A stretch of DNA of 64,000 bases from Pleodorina starrii (Eukaryota; Chlorophyta; Chlorophyceae; Chlamydomonadales; Volvocaceae): the NCBI GenBank assembly GCA_030267565.1, contig BRXU01000015.1, forward strand, positions 1,797,001-1,861,000. The letters are read 5' to 3'. Every line of letters begins with the position of its first letter. The first letter of the stretch is position 1. The notes below the pieces were generated by a model. The model was not told the origin of the DNA. It saw only the letters and a list, made by a program, of their open reading frames with translations, and searched no databases. The position numbers were made by a program, and so were the translations under genes. This document shows positions 1 to 11,900 of this stretch, one piece after another.

Positions 1-230
1 CTCTCATCCCATGTGTGCAGTGCACACGCTGGCGACGGAAGCTTCGGAGGCTTAGTGCTGGGGCCGAGAGGCTTCACACTCGGGGTTTCGGGCTTGGGAA
101 GGAATGTTAGGGTTTTGGGGTCGTGTGTATCGTTACCCCCGTCGTATTCCTCCTCGTTTCGGGGGAAGACCTGCGTTGTCAGTCAGCTGCCGTACCACCT
201 ATAGCCGCACGCATCTGTCCGTGTGTACAG

Positions 231-2539
231 GTTCTTCTGGCGGGCGGTTTCGGCTGCTCGCACTATCTGCAGTCGCAGCTGGCGGCGGCGGTGGGCGGGC
301 GGCTGATCCCGGGGGGCGGTGTGCTGGTGCCCTACCGGCCCGCATCGGCAGTGCTGCAGGGTGCGTTGAGTTGTGGCTTCAGGGTCGTGGGTTGGGTTGT
401 GGGTTGGGTTGGGTGGCCCTGGAGGGTGTGCGGCCCCGCAGCAAGAGAGCGGCTGCAAGGTTGGTCCCTAACCTAGTCGTCGCCGAGGTGGCTCTTGGGC
501 AGCCACCAAGACATGTTAGACGTCGCCCATTCATGTGAAGTTAGTTAAACGCTGGATCAGGCTGGATCAGGGGAATGGGCTCTCTCTAGGGCCAACTTTG
601 GCTGTTGTCGTATGCCGTACATAAGGTTAGAACCCTGCACGGTCGCAACAGCTCAACCAGGCACCCCACATCCTCCCCGCGACATCGTCTCCCCACGCGC
701 CCGTGCAGGCGCCGTACAGTACGGCCTGCAGCCGGAGCTGGTCCGCGCCCGCGCGAGCCGCCTTACGTACGGCGTGCGCACGGCAGTGCCGTACGAGGAC
801 GGCATGCCAGGTATGATCGCGTAGCGCGACCGGCCGAAGGGCCTGGCTGCTGGGCATGAATGTGCATGACTAGATAGTTTGCTCTTGCTCTTAAAAGAAA
901 GGTTTGCTTGTGTTCGTGTGCAGTCGTGTGATCTGACAGTCCTGCGATGCCGACTCCCGGGTTTGGCTGTCAGTGCTGTTATATGCTGATGCAATGCAGA
1001 AAAACGGTAGTAGCAACAGCCCAGCAGCCCGACAGCCCAGCAGCAGAGATGACAGCAGCCTTATCTTCGCCGCCAATGGCCACTGCGGGTCTGTGGCCCT
1101 CTCCGTCCGGCAACTGTTTCCGCTGCGTCCGCTCCGCTCCCGCGCCCCTGTCCGCACCCACTCGCACTCACCACACCGAGCCACACCCTTGGTATACCCC
1201 TCCCCCTCCCCCTCCCTCCCCTCCCACACGCCCGCAGCCAAGTTCTGGCACCCCGCCGAGTTCTGCTACTACAGCGCCGCCGGCTTCTCGCCCTTCGTGG
1301 CCCGGGGCCAGCTGGTGGCGGCGGAGGAGGTGGTCACACACGTCTTCACACCGCTCAGCGCAGACCAGCAGGCAGGGCGGGGCGGGGGCGGGGGCGGGGG
1401 CGGGGGCGGGGGCGGGGGCTGGGGCTGGGGCGGGGGCTGGGGCTGGGGCGGGGGCTGGGGCTGGGGCTGGGGCGCGGGCGGGGGCCGGGGGGGGGGCGGG
1501 GGCGGGGGCGGGGGCGGGGGCGGGGGGGGGGGCGGGGGCGGGGGCCGGGGCGGGGGCGGGGGCGGGGGCGGGGGCGGGGGCGGGGCGGGGCGGGGCCTTT
1601 CGCTGCTGCTTCGGGAAAGCATACGTGAGATTTTAGGGTTTTAGGGTTTACAGGTTTTATGCTGTTGGGGCTGTTGGGGTTCTTTGCAGGTTGGGCAGCT
1701 TCGCGATCGGAGCTGCGCCGGCGTGATTTGCTGCGGAGAGGCCACAACAGGGCGGGACACCCCCTCCGTTGCCCTCTGTTGCTTTCCGCCTTCCCACCCT
1801 ACCCGCGAGCTTCCATCACGCCCCGCCGTCCAGGCCCTCTTGACCGCCACAACTGCCGCAACCAATTGACCGCCGCCTCGCTCCGAAACCCAACCTGCAG
1901 ATCGCCTCGGTGGAGCTGTGGGCCACCGACCAGCAGAACGTGCGCTGGCTGGAGGCGGAGGACATTGTCGAGGCGGCGGCGGCGGGTGCCGGCCGCACCG
2001 GCGGTGGCGGCGGCACTGGCGGTGGCGGCGGCGGCGGCAGCGGCGGCGGCGGTGGCAGCATGCGCAAGGTCGGGGACGTGCAGGTACGCAAGGCGGCGCC
2101 AGGGGTGGGGGTGGGACGCGTGCGGGGGCGGCGGTGGCGGCGGTGTGGCGGCGGTGGCAGATGCGGCGCGACGCGCAAGGCACTCTATTTGAGGGGTGGG
2201 AGCCTGGGAGGGCGCAGCGATTCGGTGGAGCCAGACCGCCGCCAGAGGCTTGTCTCGGGCGCTGTGCAGTATATTCCCGCGATGCCGTACCGTACTGCCA
2301 TGCTGCCGTGTACCTGTACGGCACAGGTGATCCTGCTCCATGACGAGCCGCTGGATCAGTCCCACGCGGCGGGCTCCGCGGCGGGCGGCAGCGACGAGGG
2401 CGGCGGCAGCGGCGGCGAGGACGAGCGGTTGATTGAGGTATCCCTTGCGTTCGGTCGTACGGAGATCCGCGTCACGGCACGTGACATGTTGACGGGCCGG
2501 CGTTTCAGCACCCGCGGCATCAAGTTCGCGTTCTACTGA
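231..2539 (+). CDS. HSPA12-like Hsp70-family protein, 3' part (5' end outside window)
   Basis: Proposed exons: 231-360, 709-810, 1238-1371, 1901-2083, 2327-2539 (stop TGA). Phases join cleanly. The first exon reads VLLAGGFGCSHYLQ then VLVPYRPASAVLQG, and the second AVQYGLQPELVRARASRLTYG. This is the end of the Hsp70/actin-type ATPase domain in the form typical of HSPA12 proteins. The later exons form a shortened beta substrate-binding domain ending TEIRVTARDMLTGRRF..GIKF, again as in HSPA12, with no helical lid. A Gly-rich linker coded by GGC repeats interrupts the beta domain around 1985-2060. The 1372-1900 intron would need a GC donor (CAG|GCAGGG), because no in-phase GT donor is visible before a long GGGGGC tract. 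Family known: ATP-dependent chaperone-like proteins of uncertain substrate. Upstream exons lie beyond the left edge; nothing convincing was found in 1-230. Confidence 0.85.
1376..1600. repeat. (GGGGGC)n low-complexity tract in an intron
   Basis: About 220 bases of almost pure G-rich hexamer GGGGGC with GGGGCT interruptions lie inside the putative GC-AG intron of the HSPA12-like gene. Long ORFs in this stretch are composition artefacts. The G-runs could form G-quadruplexes on the plus strand. Confidence 0.95.
1631..1650 (+). repeat. Interstitial telomere-like repeat (TTTTAGGG x2.5)
   Basis: Two full TTTTAGGG units and a partial third occur in the intron of the HSPA12-like gene. TTTTAGGG is the Chlamydomonas-type telomere unit. 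A short internal tract may mark a repaired break or be chance. Confidence 0.6.
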
Positions 2540-5500
2540 GGGAAGGGAGTTGTTCAACTGGCGCAAGGCCGCGGTGGAACGGGCTAGAGAGCGCCTCTTC
2601 GTAAGGGTTTCCTGCGTGCCGCATACAGCAGAGGAAGGGGACGGTCGAGGCTCGAGGGCACACGAATGCGCCTTGATGCGAATCTCCCGAGCTGCTTGCA
2701 GACGCAGATGCGGCAGGTGCGGCAGGTGCGGCAGGCATGGCAGGCGCGGCAGGCGAGGCAAGCGCAGCGCCAGCCGGCAGTGGGCAGCTGGACACATCGG
2801 GCATCATTCAGCCAGTTCCCTCTTGACCGGTGTTTCCCGGGTCTGCGCCATGCGGGGCTTACTCGTGGGTTGCAGAGGACCGGGCGCGGCGGCTAGTTGG
2901 GTTGTTGTTGCGAGGTAAGGAGCGATGGGGGATCGCATCGATGGATGGAACAGAGGCGCGGGAGGGGACCTACACACACGCAGTGGGGCGACGACGGAGA
3001 TGGTCGCCGGATTGATCGGATCGTGGTTGGAATGAACTCACTCAGTGGTGAAGTGGGGACACATGTAGTGGTTTGTTTCTTATTGGGTTGCCCTGCATGC
3101 AAGTTGGCTGCGGTCGTAGATGGCTGTATCGGTATGTGGTACCCGCAATGGACCGACAATGCCCGCGTGCCCGGTGGCTGCGCAACCCACATCAGCTCGC
3201 TGCTGTTGATGCGGGCGTGAGTGGGCATGGGGCTGTGCGGTGACAGAATGGGTGGTACGGAGGCTCCCCAGCAGAGGCAAGGCGTCCGCGCACTGAGAAC
3301 ACGGCGGTGAGTGGCAGTACGTGCTCGCCCCCCGTAATTGCGTCCGGGAGGGCGGGTGCTCCTGAGCGCCTCCGCGGCCCTCCGGCCTCCCTTTGTTCCG
3401 CTGTCCGCCGTTTGTTTATCTAGTCAGTTTTAAGGCCGGCAGTCGGCCTGTTCAAAGGTGCATAAGGGCCAGGCGCGCCTTGGGTTTTTACTCGGGGCTG
3501 TACGGCACAAACGTACGGCGTCTGCGGTGCATGATGCATGAAGCCAGCGTAACGCGCCACGCGCCTGTAGAGGCATGCGTCCCGAGGCGCGTTGGGTTCA
3601 TACCGATTGGAAGGCTGGTTTGGTCTGGTCGTCATTCGCGTGTTGCATGGTTGTCTACTCCGTGTTGGTTAGTATCAGTAAGCAGAGGCCGTCTCTTAGG
3701 GGTGACTGCGTCATGAGGCGGATGGGCGTAGAGGGTATGTAGCCCCTCGTGGTATTACATGACGGCGAAGCGGTCATTGTTCGGCAGTAGATTGCCGGTG
3801 GGCAGGGACAACCTTGTGTCTGACCGTGTTCGAAGGTATATAATCGTCTGGACGAAAACGGCGTTTGTCGAATGTAAGAGATTTCCATGCCCCTTCAGGT
3901 TGCGAGCCGATCTACCGTAGTCATGGAGTAGGTCTTGCGCCTTGGTCATCTTGGACGCAGCAACCCCGCTCGGACGCGACGAGGGGGCGGGAGCAGTGCC
4001 CAAAGGCTAACGCATAAACACACCCTCCCGGAGCCCGAACCCCGGGGATCTGGAGTTGAGGACTCGATAGCCCTCGCCTGTCACCTCTCCACCGACCTTT
4101 CTTCAGTGCTGTGTCGATGCACCCAGCAGGGCTTCAAGTTCTGGGTTCGGCAGGTCTGAGCTACATAGGGGCGAACGTACGGCAACCATAGAGCAGAGAC
4201 ACAGAGGACCCGTAGCCGGGCCGCCGCCGCTTCCGCCGACCCACCTCTTAGCTTGTCGTGCTGCGCCTTCCCTGGACTTGCGAAGTGTCGGAGATAACTA
4301 GGAGGGCGGGCGAGTGGGCGGGTGGTTTGGAGGATCTTCCGCCCCCAGCACTGCACGTTGGCTGCCGCAGTGAAGATCCTGCCCACTCTCCCTCCACCGT
4401 TTTACTGCCCCACTCACCCGTTTTACTGCCAAAGACCAAGCCAGCTTCACCCATTCTTACTACTGTTCTCCTACTCTTCCTACCCTTTCCCTGGATCGCT
4501 TTACCAGTCCTGTACAGCGTCAACAACTCTAGGTAGCCTCGTTTTATGTCTCACACCCGCCCGGTCATCGTTGCTGTCGCTCTAGATCTCGACACGCATC
4601 TGGTCTTTGCCTCATGTACCCTTGCCACTGTAGCCAATCTGGGATTTTTCTTGTAATTGCCTTTGTTTTGGAGTGCCTTCGTCATCCAGGGTCTTCCTCC
4701 GTCAGCCTGTTAGCTTGCCTACTAAGGCTACTTTCCTCTGCCCCCTTCGCCATCCTCCATTCTGCACCCTCTCCCGCCTGGCCCTGCCCTACCTTTATAA
4801 CCTTTCTACCCCCTCGCCCCCCTCCCTTCATCATGCAGTACGACACGCATCTGTGCGAGACGGCTGGCACAGATTCCCGCCGGTTCCCGCCGAACGCACA
4901 TGCACGGAACTGAAGGGAAGTCAACGGGTGGCTCGCCCCAGTCGAGTGTTGTTCACGCGTGCAACGTTCGCGGAAGTCCAAATCAATTACTTGACATATA
5001 AGGAAAGAACCTTGGTGTTCCGTTCCGTGTGTACCTTGAAGTGAATATACTCAGGGCTTTTATGTGTATGCCGTTATGCGTGTATGCCTGCGTGGGGTCT
5101 GGGGTGTCACCGTCTGTAACGGTCCGAACGAAACGTCGACTCGGCGAGCTCGGTTCCGGGACCCCGCATAGCTTCCATGGAAAGACAACAGCATAGGCTT
5201 TCATAACACAAAGTAAGAGAAATGAGACATGGCTGCGTTATCCATGACGTTTTCACCCGCCTACGTTGTAATCAGTGAGTAATAGCCGGGCACCGGCCAG
5301 ACGCGCTGGAGCTAATCAGGCGCAGGAAAGCCTTGGTAAACCGCAACCCGGTCATAGTTTCCTAAGGAGGACTGCTTGCTGCGGCTTGCAGTATGCCTAG
5401 TTTCGCACTTGGTCTACAAGTGCGTAACCCTGAACGGATTACGGTTCAGCAGAAGAGTTATCAATCCAGATTCTGAAATTTCAATTATGCAGAACGTTAG

Positions 5501-5935
5501 CAAGTTTCCACTCCATACCCGATACGGTTTTGTGGGCCTTTTGGCGAATCCTGCGAAGTCAGACCGCTGTTACGTCCCTGCTGCAGCAGCCCTTATCATA
5601 ACCCCCCGTAAAATTCTGGTGCAAACGTTCACCTTTCATAGACATTTGCGTCTATCCGATCCTAAGTAACCCAAAAGGAATACCCGAGTAGTAAATTTAC
5701 GGCTTTGTACGGCGCCCCGGACCGAATACTGTGCACGGTCCGCGTTCAATCAGCAGGGTTTCGACAATTTTGATGTTACTGTTGTTCCCCTTTCCACACA
5801 GAATGGCGCCATGCGCATTTTGGATAACGCCACGGTGCAATTCACTCCACCTACTTATTAATTTCCGTGGTTCATCGCGGACTTTATGGGGGTAATCCTG
5901 GAAATAACAGCTTAAGTTCTGTTTTCAAGAACCAG
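2540..5935. other. 3' UTR of HSPA12-like gene, intergenic DNA and 5' region of kinase copy A
   Basis: No open frame here has recognisable protein similarity or convincing splice structure. A TGTAA motif at 3873-3877 could be the polyadenylation signal of the upstream gene, though that would mean a 1.3-kb 3' UTR. Base composition becomes less GC-rich from about 5000, as if older repeat DNA were present; no element boundaries could be recognised. Confidence 0.5.
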
Positions 5936-8900
5936 ATGACATTGTTTGCGTGCTTTACCGGGAGGTCTACGGTGGCCCGCAAAATAGAGCCGCCTCAGCA
6001 AGTGGCATGCTTGGCGCAACAGTGTAGCGCGGCGCCGAGAACGTGCATGGTTGATGTGCCTGAGAAAAAGTCAGGCTTTGAGGCGCCCAATCCAGCGTCA
6101 GCGCTTGCGCTCGTAGCGCTTGGCAGCAAGGGGGACCAGGTTCCGATGCAGGTGTGTTCTTCATACTTGACCTTGTGTTATTCAAATCTGCAATGCGCCA
6201 GGCGCTCGCGGCATGCAGAAGTTTTGATGCGGGAAAGAGGCATCCTTGGGACGAGCAAGGTTAATCGTTCATCCACCTTCCGCAGCGAAACGACGATCTC
6301 ATCAGACTTATACACCATCTGACGGTGCTAGAAGGTGGCTGGTGGTCGTGGCTATCGGAGGCGTGCCAAGCAACATGCGACCTGCTGCACGCCGACCACG
6401 CCTGGTGGGGCAACTTGTCGGCGTTCGAAGTCTCCGCGTGGTTTGGCGGGGATTATGCTTTTCGCAATTCTGGCTCGCCCGGACTGCCCCAAGGATAGTT
6501 GCCGTCCTTAGACTCCTGCAGGACATTATACAGGATAAGGGGCCCTCCCTCCAGCTCTTGTCTCGCCCGCAAACCACTCGCAATCCCCCTCTGCATAGTC
6601 TCTGCTGCACCATTGCGTCACGTCCGGGGCCCTCGCGATCACGCAAAAGGCTGCCGGGGGCGTTTCCTGGGTTTCGCAAGGCTTCCAATTTCCCGGCGGA
6701 TCCCGTAGCCAACTCCGACAACATCCTCACCCACAAGTCACGTGCCGCCCATCCTAACCTCGGCCCTCGGCACCCAAAACCCCCAATAACCCTCCTGTCG
6801 CCGCGCCCCGTGCCTCTCGCCTCGTTCCATCCCCGCGCAGCATCGCCGTATTGAGTACGGTGGACTTTTGGGCGGCAACGGCGGCCTGCGCCGGGCTGGG
6901 GGCGGCCGCGGCAGCAGGACGCGCGTACAGCTCCGACCCACGGTTCAATGGCTCAGCGCCGGCAGCGATGCTGCGACTGCAGCAGGTGGGTTTCATGCCC
7001 AGCACCTGTCGGAGCTCAGTGGGGAGGATGCAGGGCCGGAGGACCGACCAACCGCACCGAGCGGGATTCATGAAATGACCGCCTAACGGCTTCCCGAGTG
7101 CGCAGTACCGGCCGCCGACCGCAAGCTGTGCAGCAGCCGCAGCGGCGCAGTGGACTTTTGGCGGGACGGACGTCCCGTCCCGTCCCTCTCCTGGACAGCG
7201 CCGCGGGCAATGCGGTGCTGCGCTCACCGCCCCCTTCTCGCTGCGCGTTTCGAACACACTGGACGAGCACGGGTCGGGCGGCTGCAGCCGCGCCTCGGAA
7301 CTGGAGGAACCCAAACCCCTCCCCCACGCCCCGTCACTGATCAAGCTCGCCCCGCGTGCACGCCACGCCCTGCCATCGCTGTGCCCGCAGGAATGCCCCT
7401 CCCAGGTTCTCCTCTTCAGGAGCGCCGGCGCCGCCCAGTCAGCCTCGGCGTCGGTGCCGGCGGCGGATCCGATCCCGGCGCCGCCGGCCGGGGCCGGCGC
7501 GGCCGGCCTGAGCTCCCGCGGCAGCGACTCGACGCCCGCGGCCTCGCCCTGCCCCTCCCAGGAGCCCCTGCGTGGCCCCGATCCCGACCTGCCGGGTGAC
7601 TGGCAGCTGCTGGCGGAGGAACACGGACTGACCCAGTTCGCGGCGGTGGCGCTGGTGAATGCGGACATGGACATCGTGGGCGTGCTAAGCCTGGCGTCAA
7701 AAGGTGTGAGGAGGGGGAGGGGGAGGAGCGCTGGTTGGTTCACAGGCCCTTGCAAATGAGCCAGAAGCGCCGCTCGAATGGGCAGGCTGACCAACAGGTT
7801 GTGACGATGGCATGAGGTAATGCCAGGAATACCGGAAGAAGGAAGGAGGCGGTTGTGCGGGGCAGAGGCCGCGGAGAGCTGTCGAAGCATCCAGGTGCAG
7901 GAACGGCGATCAGGCAGCCTGATCAGGCAGAATCGACGGTCGGCGTTGCGGACATTGGACGAGCGCAGCGACTGCCGACTGGTTTGGGACCGCACCCATT
8001 CCTACACTTCGGGAGGAGGAGGGGCGCGCGAGCTCCACCGCGCTAAGGCACTGCCGCGTGTGCTTTCGGCTCAAACGGCCCGGCCTGGCGGGGGGCTGGC
8101 CTGGATTGCTGGCCGGCCGGAGGGGCGCGTGGGTTGCGCTGGTTGCGTGGTCTGCAAGCTCCGCCACTCGCCGGGGCCGGGGCGGAGTCTGCAAGCTCCC
8201 CGGCCCCGGCGAGTGGCGGAGCTTGCAGACGCCAAGCTGCGGCCGATGGCGCTGTCCAGAGAGGGGCACCTCTCGTCAGTCGGTCAGGGCCAGAGGCTTC
8301 AGCGTGGAAAGGCAACAGGCCAAACGCAACTGAGGTTGTGTGGCGGGGAGGCGGGATGGGGCCGTAGGGACGGGCACGGGCGCCGTGGCGGGCTGGACAG
8401 CCGGCGCCGGGCGCGGCCTCGGTAGCTGCGGCCCTTGCCTGCTTGCGGGGGTGGGAAACCAAAGCGCGGAAAGCAGAGATACGGCAGGCTACGGTGATCG
8501 GCAGGTGAAAGCGTGTAAGAACGAGCGGTAAAAGCGAGCACAGCGGCGTGAACAAAGGGGCTGGTCATTGTCCACGTCCCCAGCCAGTCCAAGTTGCTAT
8601 TTCGGACTGCATAGACCCCACTCCCACCCCCCTGCCCCTCCCCCTGCCCTGCCGCTCCCCCCTCCCCCCTCCCCAGGCCCCTGCCGCCCCTCCGGCTGGA
8701 CCCCCGAGGCCCTCCACTCGGCCGTGGGTCTGATGGCGCCCCACATCCGCCGAGCCCAGGCGGTGTTGGCCTCCCCCGCGCTGTCTCAGCTGCACGCCGC
8801 CGCCACGTTCAGCGACCTGGTCAATGCGGTGGCGGAGGCGGCGGTGGAGGCGGCGGCGGCGGTGGCGTACGTGCGGGGACAGAGCAGGGTGGCGTTCATG

Positions 8901-11900
8901 GGGGAGGTGAGCGGTCATGCGGGAGGACGGGGGGGAGGAGGGAGGGAGGGGGGGAGGTACCGGAACGATGAGAGGGTCTGAGGGGGTGGGAAGGAAACGC
9001 GGGGGGGCCAACCACAGGTGACGAGCGCGGGGCAGATCAGTATGCGGGGCCGGACGGCTCCCAACCTCAAAGCCAGGCATGACAGGCTTTGGCGGGTGGG
9101 TGCTGGGTGGTCTGGGCCACCTCACCCGCCGATCCTCGGTGCGTGCCAGTGCCCAAGCCCGTGCTCCGCATGCAGCCTCCGACCGCTTACCCGTCGATTC
9201 GACAATTTGACTAGCCCTGGCGGGCTGCTGGGGCGTGGCACCGCTCCCGGTCATCCATCCATCCATCCATCCATCCATGCATCGTCCTTTATCACACGCC
9301 ATTCGCCGCATCCGCCCTCCCTCGCTCCCGCCCACGTGTGTCCGACCTCCTTTCCTTCCCTCGATCGGGCCGGGCGGCGCGGCGCGGCGCCGCGCCACCT
9401 CCACCTCCGCTTCCCCCGCCATCCCGCACAGAACCTGGCCGCTGCCGCCATCTTCCAGCAGCAGAAGCAGGAGGGCGAATCGTCCACCGCGCAGCCGCCG
9501 CTGCTCAAGGCGCGGCGCAGCAGCTGCGAATTTGTGCCTACGCGGCGGGGCCCCTGCAGCAGCGCCGCCACGGCCAGCACCACGCGCAAGCTCACCGGCA
9601 CCACCACCGCCACAATGTCGGTGGCGGCTTACCCGCGGCTGAGCATCGACGTGGCGAGTGGCATCGCTGAGCGGACTCTCACCGTCACCACCGACCGGAC
9701 AACCACGGCGGGGGGCGGTAAGAGCGGGCTGGCTTGTATGGTTGCAAGTGCAAAAAGTCGGTACCGGCGGCAGCAACCAGAGCACCACCGGGATAACCGG
9801 GGGTTGGGGGGAGGATGGGGAGAGGCAATGTCACCGCGGGGTCGAGGAACGGGGCACCGTTTGTCGCGGCGGGTGGTGAGGGCGCGCGGAGGGGGTCAGA
9901 GGGGAAGTGTGAACTGAACAGCAGTGAAGTCCACCGAGGCGAAGTGACGCAGAGGGGGAGAGGCGCTGTCTCCCGCCGGACGGGGTGCCGTCGCTGCGGG
10001 TGGTGAAGGCGGGTGGGTTGGGGGGGGTGGACAGGGTCGTTTGGGCCGGGGGGCACGTCGAGGGGAAGGGGCTGGGGCATGTGGGTCAGGGAAAAGGGTC
10101 TTGCAATGGGGCGGGACATGACGGGGTTGCCCGTGCGAGCGCGCACGGGAGCTTGCCGCGTGGGATCAGTAGACAGAACGCCCCCAGATTTCGGAGTCCC
10201 ATGTTCCCAAGGGGTACGCATCGCTTCAGCCGCCCGCTGGCTTTCGCCGCCCCAGCCCCACGCTCGCGTCCACATCTCCCTTCCACCCCACCCCAGCCGC
10301 CCCTGTTGGGCGCGCACCGTGCTGTTGTTTGTTTTGCAGACTTGACCTTGACCCTACTGCGCACTTCTTTACCGTCACATGCTCCGGCCCCAACCCCCGC
10401 AGACAACCTGAAGCGCGAGTCATGGACTCAAAACCAGGGGGTCGCGACGCTGCCCTCCTTCACCTTTCCGTCATCCAGGGTGGGGCATGGGCCATGGGGG
10501 GGGGGCCGCGCCGGGCCTCCGTCGCCGCTTCTCCACGCGGATGGATGGCAAACGCGCGCAACCATACGCCGCAGCCACGACGCTCCTTTGCTCGCCTGCT
10601 CGCAACTCTGCCCGCCTCGTCGGGGCTTACTTAGGGTATCACGCCGCCTTCTGTTGTCCTGTATTTCCTTTGCATTTTGCCTCCTTCGCCACCTGTCGGC
10701 CTCCCCCGCTTGCCAGCACGCGAGCCTGCCCGACCTGGACTATTCTGCCTTTCCCTTCCCCTTTCCAGCTTGCCGCTTTGGACTGCCGGTACCCTCCCCC
10801 CTCCCCCTGACTCATTGTTATGTAAAGGAGCATATCACTCCCTCCCCCCGGCTGCTTAGGGCACCTGCAAGGGTCACACACTGACTCTGGGCAAGACACT
10901 GCTCAGCGAGGCCCTTTCCAAGCAGGTGGCTGGGCTGTGTATTGACGACTGCCAGGCGTACACAGTGGTGGGTGGCTGGCTCGGGGGAGTGGGGGCCAGG
11001 GTTGGGGGTGGGTGGAGGGGGCAGCTTGGGGGCCTGCCTTTGGGGTGGGGAATAGGAGGGTGGCGGGGCTGGCTTGGCGGCTGCGGGGTCGCGAGCAAGG
11101 CGGCTCCTCGGGGGGGGGGGGCAGATGGCCGCATGCCACGCAGGAGGATTAATTACCGGTATATTTGGAATCGGGTTGTCCAAATGTCCATGGTAGCTAT
11201 CCCTCCTTTATTACGCTAGCCCACATCTGGCGCTGTTTGATCGCTTTCACGCCCTCAATCTCGCACAATCCTTCCCCCAGAGCATGAAGGCCTACCCCCG
11301 CGATCTGGTCCTCTCGCGCGGCGCCGTCATGCCCCTGTCCCTGGCCCTGGCAGCCACCGCCGTGGACTGTGGCTTCAGCCCCCGCATGGCACTGTACGTC
11401 ACGTACGGCACATGCCTGCCCAGGCCGCTGCTGCAGGCTGTCGTACAGGAGCTGCAGCAGCTGCTGCAGGTACGATACAATCGTGGCGGCTGGAAAACGG
11501 AAAAAGATCGGCATGCATCCAGCTGCCCGCCGGCCGGCGACGTCCTCGCACCGTCTGTGGCTGACTGCATGACGGCATTCCCGCATGCTTGAGCTGCATG
11601 CCTGTTTCTAGGTGCACTGTCCGCTGCTCATAGTTGCGGCTGCTGCTGCTGCTTTGTGTCCGCCTGCATTCAGCCTCAGCACTCCCTCCCTCCCTCCCTC
11701 CCTCCCTCCCTCCCTCCCTCCCTCCCTCCCTCCCCTCCCTCCCTCCCTCCCCTCCCTCCCTCCCTCCCTCCCTCCCTCCCTCCCTCCCTCCCTCCCTCCC
11801 TCCCTCCCTCCCTCCCTCCCTCCCTCCCTCCCTCCCTCCCTCCCTCCCTCCCTCACCCACTCACCCACTCACCCACTCACCCACTCACCCACTCACCCAC

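Noticed and set aside
1..230. Possible further upstream exon of the HSPA12-like gene
   Set aside because: No frame gave a segment recognisable as the preceding HSPA12 region with matching phase.
1269..1747. Poly-Pro and poly-Ala/Gly ORFs around the GGGGGC tract
   Set aside because: Composition artefact of the hexamer repeat; no splice or domain support.
5376..5669. 97-codon ORF upstream of kinase copy A
   Set aside because: No similarity recognised and no counterpart upstream of copy B.
6754..7995. 413-codon minus-strand ORF across kinase copy A exons
   Set aside because: Antisense shadow of the well-supported exons 6841-6985 and 7391-7703.
8565..9788. 407-codon minus-strand ORF
   Set aside because: Antisense shadow of kinase exons 8677-8906 and 9432-9717.
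11399..11868. Long minus-strand ORFs of Gly-Arg-Glu repeats and plus-strand Pro-Ser-Leu repeats
   Set aside because: Pure translation of the CCCT/CCCACTCA microsatellite within an intron.
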